Counted from the stretch's first letter, positions 1-8,885 are shown. The stretch is 64,000 nt of DNA from Rhizobium mesosinicum (GCF_019511345.1 NZ_JAEUAK010000001.1:186001-250000), one strand, 5' to 3'. Program-made: numbers and translations. Notes: generated from the letters alone by a model not told the origin.

Positions 1-33
1 ACTCGCCCAGTTCGCGTGTGGAGGAGATTTAAA

Positions 34-837
34 GTGCAGTTTGCCAGTATCAACGGCGTAACGATCCACTACCAGCTCATCGGCGCGCCTGCTGATAGGC
101 CGATTATCGTCTTTGCCAATTCACTTGGTACGGACTTCCGCATCTGGCGAGATGTGATCGTGCGCCTTGCCGGCGACTATGCCATTCTCCTCTACGATAT
201 GCGGGGCCATGGTCTCTCCGACATCGGCCAGGTGCCCTACGCCATGGAGGACCATGCCACCGATCTGGCCGGCCTGCTTGATCTGCTTTCGGTGAAGGAC
301 GCCGTCATCTGTGGGCTATCGGTCGGCGGCCTGATCGCCCAGTCGCTGTACCAGCGCCGCCCGGATCTGGTGAGAGCGCTGATCCTTTGCGGCACTGCCC
401 ACAAGATCGGCACCGCCGAAAACTGGAACAGCCGCATCGCCGCCGTCGAGAAAAGCGGCATTGCCGGCATCGTCGACATGGTGATGGAACGATGGTTCAC
501 GCCGGCTTTCCGCCGGCCAGAAAACATCGCTTATGCCGGCTATTGCAACATGCTGATCCGCCAGCCGGTTGAAGGTTATGTTGCCACCTGTGCGGCGGTC
601 CGCGACGCCGATTTCACCGAGGCCGCGGGCAGGATCAAGGTGCCGACCATCTGCATCGTCGGCGATCAGGATGGCTCGACGCCGCCGGATCTCGTGCTCT
701 CGACAGCCAAACTGATCCCCAACGCACGCTACGAAGTGATCAAAGATTGCGCTCATATTTCGCCCGTCGAACAGCCGGAAGCGCTGACGGCGATCATCCG
801 CGCCTTCCTTTCATCCATTGAAGAAAAGAGCTCGTGA
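34..837 (+). CDS. pcaD: 3-oxoadipate enol-lactonase (alpha/beta hydrolase)
   Basis: This gene probably hydrolyses 3-oxoadipate enol-lactone to 3-oxoadipate in the protocatechuate branch of the beta-ketoadipate pathway, in the cytosol. The 267-residue protein has the alpha/beta hydrolase layout: an early substrate-site stretch FANSLGTD, DMRGHGLSD after strand 4, the nucleophile elbow CGLSVGG, a late Asp in VGDQDGSTPP and the catalytic His in CAHISPVEQPEA. I chose the GTG at 34 because GGAGGAG sits 7-8 bases upstream; an in-frame GTG at 16 would place that ribosome site inside the gene. Rhizobial pcaD is normally followed by pcaC, which is not intact here. Another enol-lactonase-like esterase is possible, but length and motifs fit PcaD well. 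Confidence 0.85.
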   Translation: MQFASINGVTIHYQLIGAPADRPIIVFANSLGTDFRIWRDVIVRLAGDYAILLYDMRGHGLSDIGQVPYAMEDHATDLAGLLDLLSVKDAVICGLSVGGLIAQSLYQRRPDLVRALILCGTAHKIGTAENWNSRIAAVEKSGIAGIVDMVMERWFTPAFRRPENIAYAGYCNMLIRQPVEGYVATCAAVRDADFTEAAGRIKVPTICIVGDQDGSTPPDLVLSTAKLIPNARYEVIKDCAHISPVEQPEALTAIIRAFLSSIEEKSS

Positions 838-956
838 GCGACACCATGTCCGAACGCTTCAGGCAGCGGCACGACAACCCGCCGCGGTTGGCAATGGAAC
901 TGGTCGGCCATACCCAGGCGTCTAGGCACCTGATCGCCTTTGCAGGAAAGCGGTAA
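834..956 (+). pseudogene. possible 5' remnant of pcaC (carboxymuconolactone decarboxylase)
   Basis: A short frame opens with GTG overlapping the pcaD stop (GTGA) and has an internal ATG at 846. It encodes about 40 residues beginning VSDTMSERFRQ. The stretch MSERFRQ resembles the start of PcaC proteins, and position and overlap are as expected for pcaC. The following residues no longer look like PcaC and the frame stops at 954-956. I read it as a possible truncated remnant; it could equally be a chance frame. Confidence 0.25.
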
Positions 957-993
957 CCGGCTATGCAGAGGTGTTGATTTCAGGAGTGATCCC

Positions 994-1761
994 GTGACCT
1001 TTTCCCTTTTCGATCTTTCGGGCCGCCGCGCGCTCGTGACGGGCTCCAGCCAAGGTATCGGTTATGCACTCGCCCTCGGACTTGCCGAGCATGGCGCATC
1101 CGTCATCATCAATGGCCGCAACGCTCAGAAAGCGGAGGCGGCGGCCGAGACGATCCGCGAAAAGAAATGCCATGCGGTCAGCGCCGCTTTCGATGTGACG
1201 GATGCGGAGGCCAGCAAAACCGCCATTGCTTATATCGAGGCAGAGATCGGCCCGATCGATATCCTGGTCAACAATGCAGGGATGCAGTTTCGTACGCCGT
1301 TGGAGGAGTTTCCGGTCGAAAAGTGGGACGAGCTCTTCCGCACCAATGTCTCCAGCATCTTCTACGTCAGCCAACCAGTGGCACAGACGATGATCGGCCG
1401 CGGCCGCGGCAAGATCATCAACATCGCGTCGGTGCAGGCTGAACTCGCCCGGCCAGGCATCGCGCCCTATACGGCAACCAAGGGGGCTGTGCGCAATCTC
1501 ACCCGTGGCATGGCAACCGACTGGGCAAAGCATGGACTGCAGATCAACGCCATTGCGCCCGGTTACTTCAGGACACCGCTCAATCAGGCGCTTGTCGACG
1601 ATCCGAAATTCTCCGCATGGCTTGAAACCCGGACACCGGCTGGCCGATGGGGCAATGTGGAAGAGTTGGTGGGTGCGGCCGTCTTCCTGGCGTCGGACGC
1701 ATCGTCCTTCGTCAACGGCCATATGCTGATGGTCGACGGTGGGATTACGGCGTCGCTCTGA
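994..1761 (+). CDS. SDR family oxidoreductase, gluconate 5-dehydrogenase-like
   Basis: A 255-residue classical short-chain dehydrogenase. It shows the cofactor motif TGSSQGIG near residue 20, NNAG around residue 92, the catalytic Tyr-Lys pair in YTATKGA, and the Rossmann end VDGGITASL. Among SDRs the sequence around FDLSGRRALVTGSSQGIGYALA is most like gluconate/2-deoxygluconate 5-dehydrogenases, which interconvert a keto-sugar acid and its alcohol with NAD(P)H. I chose GTG at 994 because CAGGAG lies 8 bases upstream; an in-frame ATG at 940 gives an untypical leader. The exact substrate cannot be read from sequence. It is separated from pcaD by 156 bases and may be independently transcribed. 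Confidence 0.8.
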   Translation: MTFSLFDLSGRRALVTGSSQGIGYALALGLAEHGASVIINGRNAQKAEAAAETIREKKCHAVSAAFDVTDAEASKTAIAYIEAEIGPIDILVNNAGMQFRTPLEEFPVEKWDELFRTNVSSIFYVSQPVAQTMIGRGRGKIINIASVQAELARPGIAPYTATKGAVRNLTRGMATDWAKHGLQINAIAPGYFRTPLNQALVDDPKFSAWLETRTPAGRWGNVEELVGAAVFLASDASSFVNGHMLMVDGGITASL

Positions 1762-1763
1762 GG

Positions 1764-1985
1764 TTAATCGCCTCCACCGTCACCACCGCCGTCGCATCCA
1801 TCATCTCCTCCATCATTGAGATCAAAACTCACCTCGATGCCGCCTTCGGCTTGGCCACGAACGGAACGCCCTGGGAAACGAAACTGCGCCCACCAGGGAG
1901 GATTCCAGGACAAGAAGACGGCAAATGCAACGATGAGGATGGAAACAGCCGAGAGGCCTATGAGGATCTCCGTGACTGGAGACAT
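1764..1985 (-). CDS. small membrane protein with Gly/Asp-rich tail
   Basis: A 73-residue protein that I do not recognise. It has one hydrophobic segment at about residues 5-28 (ILIGLSAVSILIVAFAVFLSW), then WNPPWW, a basic stretch, and an acidic glycine-rich end GGDDGCDGGGDGGGD. The ATG at 1985 has GGAG six bases upstream; a GTG two codons earlier is also possible. It is convergent with the SDR gene with only two bases between stops. Similar one-helix proteins with Gly-rich tails occur widely in proteobacteria without known function; a metal-binding or secretion-sorting role for the tail would be speculation. Confidence 0.6.
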   Translation of the reverse strand: MSPVTEILIGLSAVSILIVAFAVFLSWNPPWWAQFRFPGRSVRGQAEGGIEVSFDLNDGGDDGCDGGGDGGGD

Positions 1986-1991
1986 GTTCAC

Positions 1992-2428
1992 TCCAAAGGT
2001 TGTTCAAGGAAATCATCTTAGTAATTTCCGCAGGAAACAAGACCAACTCGATCTTGAGCCCACCTCGATCCGCCACAACAAAGACGAGCTTTCGCTGCCG
2101 GCCACCTCCGACGCGGTTTCCCTGCCGTTCGTGGCTTGAGCACCGCCAAAAGCAACGAATTTGCATTTTCGGTCGCGCGAAACCATTTAAGATGCACGAT
2201 CCCGCGGGAAATATCGCAACCTCGCATATGCCGGAACGTTTACAGAAAACGAACCATACCGGCTTGCATTCTGAGCCAAAAGCCGATTGCTTAGGAAAAT
2301 CTACTTCTTCTTCGGTTAGCCGTTGGAAGAGTGCGAGGGGATATAGGCAAACCCGTGGAATTCTGCAGCTTCGCATCGGGAGCGATGGTGACTACGATGG
2401 CGGAGCGGGAAAGCTGGTTTGAAGGAAG
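1992..2428. other. intergenic region without recognisable gene
   Basis: 437 bases between the divergent small membrane protein and metallo-hydrolase genes. Open frames here have no protein-like composition. I see no strong sigma-70 promoter; a small inverted repeat TTTCG/CGAAA lies at 2167-2182. It presumably holds both promoters. Confidence 0.5.
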
Positions 2429-3259
2429 ATGAGTAACGATCTGTTTAAGGTAAAATTTTGGGGCGTACGGGGAAGCATTCCCGTGTCAGGCCCGGAATTC
2501 GACCGCTATGGAGGCAACACCTCCTGCATTGAAATCCGCTGCGGCGAGCACCGGATGCTGTTCGACGCGGGCTCTGGCCTGCGTGAAGCCGGCCTGTCGC
2601 TCATCGCTGATGATGTCCACGATGTCGATCTCTTCTTCAGCCACTGCCACTATGATCACATCATCGGCCTGCCCTTCTTCAAGGCAATCTACTACCCGTC
2701 GATCAACGTCAACATCTGGTCCGGCCATCTGGACGGCAACATGACCACGCGCGAGATGGTCGAGCAGTTCATCAGCCCGCCCTGGTTCCCTGTAAAGACC
2801 GATATCTGCCAGGCGACGATGAATTTTCGCGATTTCCACGCAGGCCAGACGCTGACCCCGCATGATGGCCTCGAGATGCAGACCTACATGCTGAACCATC
2901 CGGGCGGCGCGATCGGCTATCGCATCCATTGGAAAGGGCGCATCATATCGCTGATCTACGACATCGAGCATACGCCGGGTAGCTACGATCCGGTGGCGCT
3001 GGAGATGATGAAGGACGCCGATCTCGTCGTCTATGACTGCACCTATAATGAAGACGAGATGCAGCGCTTCAAAGGGTTTGGCCATTCCACGTGGCAGCAC
3101 GGTACCGAACTTGCAAAAATGGCGGGCGCGAAGCGCTTCGCCTTGTTCCATCATGCGCCCTCGCGCACCGACGACCAGCTTGCTGTCATGGAAAGCCAGG
3201 CGCAGGCCGCCTTTGCCGGTGCCTTCGCCGCCCGTGACAATCAGGTCATCGACATCTGA
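2429..3259 (+). CDS. MBL-fold metallo-hydrolase
   Basis: A 276-residue metallo-beta-lactamase-fold protein. The start VKFWGVRGSIPVSG and YGGNTSCIE are typical of the subgroup related to PhnP and RNase Z-like phosphodiesterases. The metal motif is HCHYDH near residue 72 (the first four ligands), with later ligands likely in NHPGGAIGYR, YDIEH, VYDCTY and the H of LFHHAPSRTDD. ATG at 2429 has GGAAG just upstream. Its 3' end overlaps the convergent deacetylase gene by 19 bases. In the wider family such proteins hydrolyse cyclic or ester phosphates; given the nearby cyclase genes a cyclic-nucleotide substrate is possible, but that is only inferred from position. Confidence 0.8.
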   Translation: MSNDLFKVKFWGVRGSIPVSGPEFDRYGGNTSCIEIRCGEHRMLFDAGSGLREAGLSLIADDVHDVDLFFSHCHYDHIIGLPFFKAIYYPSINVNIWSGHLDGNMTTREMVEQFISPPWFPVKTDICQATMNFRDFHAGQTLTPHDGLEMQTYMLNHPGGAIGYRIHWKGRIISLIYDIEHTPGSYDPVALEMMKDADLVVYDCTYNEDEMQRFKGFGHSTWQHGTELAKMAGAKRFALFHHAPSRTDDQLAVMESQAQAAFAGAFAARDNQVIDI

Positions 3260-4008
3260 TCCTGCACGAGTGCGGCTGCCGGAACCCATTCCACCGCAGG
3301 ATGGCCCGAAGTCGCCTCGAAGAGCTCGGCAAGGAAGTCCCACGCCGCCGCATCATGCACCAGATGATGCGCGAGCACGCCGATCGGTTCGCTGCTGCCC
3401 TCGAACCTGTCCTGCAATTCGGCAACCAGTTCGCCGATCAGGTCTACCATCGGCCGGCCGCCGCGCGTGCCGTGCCAGTCCATGAGATCGACATGGGAAT
3501 TGACGATGGCGAGCGGGCTTTTTCCCTTGACGCGTCCGTAAGTCGAAAGGGATTCGAAGCCGAGCGCCGGCAACTGGGGAATGAGATCCTTGTCGATGCG
3601 GTTCCAGGGCGGAACCAGCATGGCTAGAAAGCGTGTCGGGTAAAGACCCTTCAGCTTCAGGAAGCCTTCGTAGAGCTCACCGAGAATGGTTTCTTCCAGA
3701 CGCGCTCCGCCGAGTTCCTGCTTCTTGTCGTCGGGTCCAGCATGATTGTGATGCGCCCAGCCGTGAACCGCCACGCTGACATGTGCCTCATCTGCAAGCC
3801 GCTGAGCCAGCGCCTCTCCAGTCGATGCCGGGATGACCGCCAGCGTCACGGGGATGCCGTAGCGTTTCGTCTCGGAGAGTAATCGCTCCAGCGCCGCGGT
3901 CGGCTCGATCGCATCGTCATCCCGCAGCCAGAGCCGTGCGACGCGGCCAGCGTCGCGCCAGCGCTCCAGCTCCCGATACAACGGCTCGCGGATGCTGCTA
4001 TCGATCAT
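3241..4008 (-). CDS. polysaccharide deacetylase family protein
   Basis: A 255-residue protein of the carbohydrate esterase 4 / NodB-like fold. The Asp-rich metal motif is in LWLRDDDAIEP near residue 28 and the paired histidines in HGWAHHNH near residue 87, with VPPWNRI further on. These proteins remove N- or O-acyl groups from polysaccharides. I chose ATG at 4008 because AGGAG lies six bases upstream; an ATG 15 bases earlier is also open. The start lies inside the end of the upstream glycosyltransferase gene (11-base overlap), so the two are translated as a unit. No signal peptide is visible, so the substrate may be a lipid-linked or cytosolic intermediate. Confidence 0.8.
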   Translation of the reverse strand: MIDSSIREPLYRELERWRDAGRVARLWLRDDDAIEPTAALERLLSETKRYGIPVTLAVIPASTGEALAQRLADEAHVSVAVHGWAHHNHAGPDDKKQELGGARLEETILGELYEGFLKLKGLYPTRFLAMLVPPWNRIDKDLIPQLPALGFESLSTYGRVKGKSPLAIVNSHVDLMDWHGTRGGRPMVDLIGELVAELQDRFEGSSEPIGVLAHHLVHDAAAWDFLAELFEATSGHPAVEWVPAAALVQDQMSMT

Positions 4009-5092
4009 GTGCTGCTCCTGCATGATTGCGTAGGATCAAATCCAATTGATGTGACGCGCCGGCAAGTGAGCGCTCGTCGATGACGAAACGGCGGGCGGCG
4101 GATGCCATGGCGTCACGGCGCCCGCGCTCCTCCAGCAGTTCGGCAATGGCCCGCGCATAGGCTTCCGTATCGCCATCCGGCGTCAATAATCCGGTCATAT
4201 CGGCCTCCACCACGGCAGGTACGCCACCAGTCGCCTGCGCCACGACAGGAAGGCCCGCCGCCTGCGCTTCGAGATAGGCAAGTCCATAGGCTTCACCGCA
4301 ACCCGGCCACACATATATGCCGCTCTTCGAAAGCAGGTCGGCTATTTCTTCGGGCTCCCGCTGGCCGAGCCAGTCGATACGACCGGGGTCAAAACCGGCA
4401 AACAGCGCTTGCACATCGGTCTTTAGCGGCCCGTCGCCAACGATGCCGAGCGTCCAGGGCCGATCCTCGATCATGCGTAGTGCCGCTGCGAGCATCTTGT
4501 AGCTCGCCATCTTGTCACCGGCCCGCATCATGGCCACGGTTATCAGGCGTTGCGGATCGGGAGTGGGCGTTATCGCCTCGAAGAGCGCTGTGTCGATGAA
4601 AGGTCTTACCTCGGCGATACGCGCTTTAGGAAAGACGTCTTCCAATCCTTTCCGATCGCGTTCGGTAAAGGCGATGTTGATCGCCGCCTGCCGGATGGCG
4701 TCAGCTACCGGTTTCTGGAGGGAGGCCCAGCCCATCCCGTCGCGCTTGCGCGAATAAGAGGCTTCCGCCGTGACATAGGGAATGGCGAATTGCTCCGCGA
4801 TGGTGGGACCGAAGAGATCCGGAGACTTGTAATAGGGATGGTAACAGAACCAGAGTTCCGGCTTCGGCTCGTCCCGCCATTTACCTTGCAGCCGTTGAAG
4901 CTCATCTTCCGCCGTCACCAGCACATCCGCCGCTTCCTCCGGCGTGCCGGCATGAACACGGAACCGGGACACGACCTCGACCGAATGGCCGGCCATTTCC
5001 AGCGCTCGGATCAACAGCCGCGCCATCAACCGATCGCCAGAGGGCACGGGATGATCAGGCGATTTCATCGGCGCGTAGAAAGCGATCCGCAT
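3998..5092 (-). CDS. glycosyltransferase family 4
   Basis: A 364-residue GT-B fold glycosyltransferase. N-terminal MRIAFYAPMKSPDHPVPSGDR is the acceptor-side loop; the C-terminal half holds VGDGPLK, a donor site with WPGCGEAYGLAYLEAQAAGLPVVA (the EX7E motif) and GLLTPDGD. The ATG at 5092 has GGAG about eight bases upstream; an ATG 51 bases earlier adds a basic, unlikely leader. It is followed, with overlap, by the deacetylase. The pair suggests modification of a surface glycan. Donor and acceptor are not predictable. Confidence 0.85.
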   Translation of the reverse strand: MRIAFYAPMKSPDHPVPSGDRLMARLLIRALEMAGHSVEVVSRFRVHAGTPEEAADVLVTAEDELQRLQGKWRDEPKPELWFCYHPYYKSPDLFGPTIAEQFAIPYVTAEASYSRKRDGMGWASLQKPVADAIRQAAINIAFTERDRKGLEDVFPKARIAEVRPFIDTALFEAITPTPDPQRLITVAMMRAGDKMASYKMLAAALRMIEDRPWTLGIVGDGPLKTDVQALFAGFDPGRIDWLGQREPEEIADLLSKSGIYVWPGCGEAYGLAYLEAQAAGLPVVAQATGGVPAVVEADMTGLLTPDGDTEAYARAIAELLEERGRRDAMASAARRFVIDERSLAGASHQLDLILRNHAGAAHDR

Positions 5093-5284
5093 CGCGACAC
5101 TCCGTTTGTGACAGTGTGTTTCCAATCGGCGCTCGCGCCGCAAGCGAAAATTTCCGCTATTGTCACTATCCTTGAACGATGCAGGCAGGCATACCGAAGC
5201 GGTCGTGATTAGACGAGACGATAATTCCGCCCTTTTTCGTCTTCTCTAGTGCATTTGCGATTTGAGCTTCAAGAACAGGAATTG

Positions 5285-7000
5285 ATGACGACGGTCTGGG
5301 CCACAGGGATTTTTTCGGAGCGCACGATCAGGAAGGCCAGGCTTGGTTCCGGCCTTGTCATGTTCGTCTTCATCATCCTGCATATGTCGAACCATGCGGT
5401 GGGGCTCGTTTCGCTGACGACGGCCGATGATGCGCGCCGGCTGTTTCTGGCGATCTGGCGCAATCCGCTGGGGACCCTGCTCTTTTACGGCTCGGTCCTC
5501 GTCCATATGACACTGGTGCTGCGGGGGCTCTATATGCGCCGCAGCCTCGTTATGCCGAAGAACGAGATGGCACAGATTGTTCTCGGCCTTCTGATTCCGC
5601 TGCTCCTCATCGATCATGTCGTCGGCACCCGCATCGTCCATGCGCTCTACGGCTATGCCGACAATTACGAAACGATCGTTCGCACGCTCTGGATCAACTC
5701 GCCGCAGAACGGCGTGCGCCAGACTTTCGCCCTGCTTGCCGTCTGGATCCATGGTTGTATCGGCATCCATTTCTGGCTGCGCTATCGGCCATGGTACGAC
5801 AATTCCTCATCGCTCCTTCTGGCGACCGCCATCCTCCTGCCGGTGCTGGCGCTGCTCGGTTTCGTCGAGATGGGCCGCACGCTGTCCGATCCCTCGTATA
5901 TCGAAGCCGAAGCCGGACATTACGAAGAAACGATCAATACCCGCTATGACAACGATCCCGAGGCACGCGAGCAAATCGCGACGATCCGCGCCGGGCTCTA
6001 CGGCAGCTTCTCCGCGGCGCTTGCCCTCGTCATCCTGGCACGGGCGCGCCGCAGGCTAAAGGAGCGGGCGAATCAAGTCGCGGTTCACTATCCCGGCGGC
6101 GAAACCGTGCGCGTGCCGCGCGGCTTCACCGTGCTGGAAGCAAGCAGGCTTGGCGGCCTGCCGCATTATTCGGTCTGCGGCGGCAAGGGCCAATGCTCCA
6201 CCTGCCGCGTACAGATTCTTGGCGACTTTTGGACCCTGCCGCCACCCGACAAGCTGGAGCAAACGACGCTGAAACGCATCAATGCGGCAGCTGATGTGCG
6301 CCTCGCCTGTCAGCTCCGCCCGGACAAGGACCTGACCGTCGCGCCGCTGCTCGTGCCGCAGACGGAGGCGGCCCTTCCGGCCAACAGCCAGGAAACCAGT
6401 CCCGGCCGAGAACGGGAGATCGCCGTGCTCTTCTGTGACATGCGTCATTTCACAGCGCTGACCGAAACCCGCCTGCCCTTCGACGTCGTCTTCCTGCTCA
6501 ACCGCTATTTCGGGATCGTCGGCAAGGCGGTGGAACAGGCCGGCGGACGGCTCGACAAATTTATCGGCGACGGCGCCATGGCACTCTTCGGCCTCAACAC
6601 CACGCCTGAGGAAGCCTGCCGGCAGGCGGTAGCAGCCGCGACCGCGATTGTTGCCGAGGTGGAGAAGCTCGCCGCCGAACTTTCCCATGAACTGCCTCTG
6701 CCGCTGCAGATCGTTATCGGCATCCACACCGGCCCGGCCGTCGTCGGCACGATGGGCTATGGACGCGTGCGCAGCCTGACGGCCGTCGGCGATACGGTCA
6801 ATGTCGCAAGCCGCCTGGAGACGGCGGCCAAGGAGCTCAATGCTGCGATCGTCATTTCCGAGCCGGTCGCGATGCGCGCCGGCATTGACGCGAAGACGGT
6901 CGAAAGCTGCGAAATCAATGTGCGAGGCCGGGCACTCCCCTTGAAAGTCTATGTCATTCCGAGAGAGATAGCCGCCGAACCGATCAAGGAACGACAATGA
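5285..7000 (+). CDS. cyaC: membrane adenylate cyclase with SdhC-like anchor and 2Fe-2S domain (CyaC type)
   Basis: A 571-residue class III nucleotide cyclase making cAMP. Residues 20-245 form a six-helix membrane anchor rich in intramembrane histidines (H33, H37, H74, H111, H119, H156, H162). A 2Fe-2S ferredoxin domain follows, with ligands in CGGKGQCSTC and a last Cys in LACQ. The cyclase domain begins at IAVLFCDMRHFTALTE and carries the second metal Asp in FIGDGAMALFG. This order matches S. meliloti CyaC, reported to bind two b-type hemes through a tetra-histidine signature plus an iron-sulfur cluster and to respond to quinone redox state. ATG at 5285 has AGGAA upstream; an ATG 36 bases earlier is open. 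Its stop overlaps the next start (ATGA). Confidence 0.88.
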   Translation: MTTVWATGIFSERTIRKARLGSGLVMFVFIILHMSNHAVGLVSLTTADDARRLFLAIWRNPLGTLLFYGSVLVHMTLVLRGLYMRRSLVMPKNEMAQIVLGLLIPLLLIDHVVGTRIVHALYGYADNYETIVRTLWINSPQNGVRQTFALLAVWIHGCIGIHFWLRYRPWYDNSSSLLLATAILLPVLALLGFVEMGRTLSDPSYIEAEAGHYEETINTRYDNDPEAREQIATIRAGLYGSFSAALALVILARARRRLKERANQVAVHYPGGETVRVPRGFTVLEASRLGGLPHYSVCGGKGQCSTCRVQILGDFWTLPPPDKLEQTTLKRINAAADVRLACQLRPDKDLTVAPLLVPQTEAALPANSQETSPGREREIAVLFCDMRHFTALTETRLPFDVVFLLNRYFGIVGKAVEQAGGRLDKFIGDGAMALFGLNTTPEEACRQAVAAATAIVAEVEKLAAELSHELPLPLQIVIGIHTGPAVVGTMGYGRVRSLTAVGDTVNVASRLETAAKELNAAIVISEPVAMRAGIDAKTVESCEINVRGRALPLKVYVIPREIAAEPIKERQ

Positions 7001-7878
7001 TGTCCGGCCAAGCATGGCTTACTGGCAAATATTGGAAGCGCCGCTTGCGAAAGGCGCGCAATGCGCTGGCCACGCGTTTCTTTGACACCCGTACCGGCCG
7101 CCGGCTGCTGATCGAGAATATCGGGCCGCGCGTCACCTCCATGACGGTCGACGCCGGCGATCACCTCATGAGTTTCTCACCTGCCGACTATATCGGCCGC
7201 AAGGTTTTCCGGAAGGGCCATTTCGAGCGCGAGGCGGTCGACCGGCTGCTCGTGATCCTGCGCCAGCGCGGCCTGCTGAAGAAGGACGGCGTGCTGCTCG
7301 AGATCGGCGGAAATATCGGCACACAGACCGTTTATTTTGCGCTGGCCCGCGCATTTGCCGGGATCGTCAGCGTCGAGCCGGACCCACGCAATTTTCGCCT
7401 TCTGGAACAGAATATTCGCCAGAACGGCCTTATCGACACGGTGCACCTCGTTAACTGCGCCGCCGGCGAAGATGAAGGCGAGATCGACTTTTTTCTAAAC
7501 CACGCCAATCACGGCAAGAGCAGCGCAGTTCGCCAGAGCATCCGCGACCATAAGATCACCGTTCCGGTGAGGCCGGTGACCGGAATTCTCGATGGGCTCG
7601 GTATCGACCAGACTGCCATCAGCCTCGTCTGGATGGATATTGAGGGTTACGAGCCGGTAGCCTGCCGCTCGATGCTGCCGCTGCTTGCCCGCCGCGCCCC
7701 TCTTTATATGGAATTCACGCCGCTCTTTTACGGCCCGGAGGGCACGAAGGCCTTCATTCGCACGCTCGCCGGCTTCTACGAAGATTGCCTCGTGGTCTTC
7801 GAGGACGGCGAGAAGGAGATGAAAGTCCGTGATCTGCCGACAGAATTCGATCAATATGACGTGCTGTTCCTGCCTTAG
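6997..7878 (+). CDS. FkbM family methyltransferase
   Basis: A 293-residue SAM-dependent methyltransferase of the FkbM type. The SAM site is EIGGNIGTQTVYFA near residue 102, followed by SVEPDPRNF, and the family motif WMDIEGYEP sits near residue 213. FkbM enzymes usually O-methylate sugars or polyketide-like hydroxyls. ATG at 6997 overlaps the cyaC stop in an ATGA junction with AAGGA upstream, so the two are co-translated. The first 60 residues are basic and may contact membrane or glycan. Target unknown; surface polysaccharide is plausible given the neighbouring glycosyltransferases. Confidence 0.8.
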   Translation: MMSGQAWLTGKYWKRRLRKARNALATRFFDTRTGRRLLIENIGPRVTSMTVDAGDHLMSFSPADYIGRKVFRKGHFEREAVDRLLVILRQRGLLKKDGVLLEIGGNIGTQTVYFALARAFAGIVSVEPDPRNFRLLEQNIRQNGLIDTVHLVNCAAGEDEGEIDFFLNHANHGKSSAVRQSIRDHKITVPVRPVTGILDGLGIDQTAISLVWMDIEGYEPVACRSMLPLLARRAPLYMEFTPLFYGPEGTKAFIRTLAGFYEDCLVVFEDGEKEMKVRDLPTEFDQYDVLFLP

Positions 7879-7890
7879 ACCGAAGACGAG

Positions 7891-8796
7891 CTATCGGGCG
7901 GACTGCATCACCAGCGATTGATGGCAATGCACGCCTGCGAGCACGCCTGAGGCGGACGCGAGCGTCGCATTGTGCATGGCGCTTGCCGCATCGCCGGCGG
8001 CAAAGACACCCTTGACGGTGGTTTCCTTGTTATCGCCGGTCCGGATGACCGGGCCGAACGGACCGTCGTCGAAGACACAGCCAAGTTGTTCGGCAATCGG
8101 GCTCGCCATCGCGGTTTTCGGAGCGACGAACATAGCGTCCAGCTGCACGACCCGGCCATCGGCAAGGCGAACGGCTTCAAGCTTGGGACGATCGCCTAAC
8201 AATTCCACGACAGGGCTGCGTTCGATGCGTACGCCGCGAGACGTCAGCCGTGCGAGTTGTTCTTCATCGGGCTCAAACAGCGCTTGCGTGAAATAGGTCG
8301 TCTCTCCCCAGTCGGGAATAAGTGTGGCCGCATGTGCCGACAGCGGATGGTTTGCGAGCACACCGAGCTTGCCGCCGCTCACCTCATAACCATGGCAATA
8401 AGGGCAGTGCAGCACGGAGCGGCCCCATCGGTCCCGCAGGCCGGAGATGTCAGGCAGGGTGTCGCTTATGCCGGTTGCCACAACGACGCGCGCGGCCCTT
8501 TCCTGGCCACCACCCTTGATGTCGATCACGAATTCGTCGCCATCGGCACGCGCCTGAACAACTTCCCCGTCGCGAATGGTGATGTTCGGATAAAGCGAAA
8601 GTTGCCGCTTCCCCTCCCGCATGATCGCCGCAGGCGTCTGACCGTCCTGGCCCAGAAAGCCGTGCGACGCCGGCGAAAACCGATTGCGCGGCGTGCCTGC
8701 ATCGATCAGCAGAACGCGGCGTCGCGCCCGGGCAAGCTGCATGGCCGCGGACAGGCCCGCGAAATTTCCGCCGATAACGATAGCCTCGAATGACAT
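7891..8796 (-). CDS. thioredoxin-reductase-like FAD/NAD(P) oxidoreductase
   Basis: A 301-residue flavoprotein of the thioredoxin reductase fold. FAD-binding IVIGGNFAGLSAA is at the N-terminus, the redox pair is C131-P-Y-C134 in HCPYCHGYE, and the second FAD motif GVFAAGDAAS lies near the end. True TrxB normally has CAxC and a GxGxxA NADP motif; here the NADP segment reads KLGVLANHPLSAHAA and is degenerate, so this is a TrxR-like paralogue rather than housekeeping TrxB. ATG at 8796 has a strong AGGAGG. It is divergent from an Rrf2 regulator across a 133-base region with repeated GTTAC motifs, suggesting control by that regulator. Confidence 0.82.
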   Translation of the reverse strand: MSFEAIVIGGNFAGLSAAMQLARARRRVLLIDAGTPRNRFSPASHGFLGQDGQTPAAIMREGKRQLSLYPNITIRDGEVVQARADGDEFVIDIKGGGQERAARVVVATGISDTLPDISGLRDRWGRSVLHCPYCHGYEVSGGKLGVLANHPLSAHAATLIPDWGETTYFTQALFEPDEEQLARLTSRGVRIERSPVVELLGDRPKLEAVRLADGRVVQLDAMFVAPKTAMASPIAEQLGCVFDDGPFGPVIRTGDNKETTVKGVFAAGDAASAMHNATLASASGVLAGVHCHQSLVMQSAR

Positions 8797-8838
8797 GGAG
8801 CCCTCCTTTGGCGCTGCCGCAATCACGACTCAACATAA

Positions 8839-8885
8839 GTTACATGAAATAACGCGGTCAAGCATCATGTTACTTGTCTTGTTAC
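8839..8885. promoter_or_regulatory. putative operator region (repeated GTTAC motifs)
   Basis: Between the divergent flavoprotein and Rrf2 genes GTTAC occurs at 8839-8843, 8869-8873 and 8881-8885. The first forms an inverted repeat GTTA-N7-TAAC (8839-8853). The spacing and location fit a site for the adjacent regulator, but binding is inferred. Confidence 0.35.

Noticed and set aside
2000..2422. 140-codon open frame on plus strand upstream of the metallo-hydrolase
   Set aside because: Composition is Ser/Arg/Pro-rich and unlike a protein; no ribosome site and no recognisable motif.
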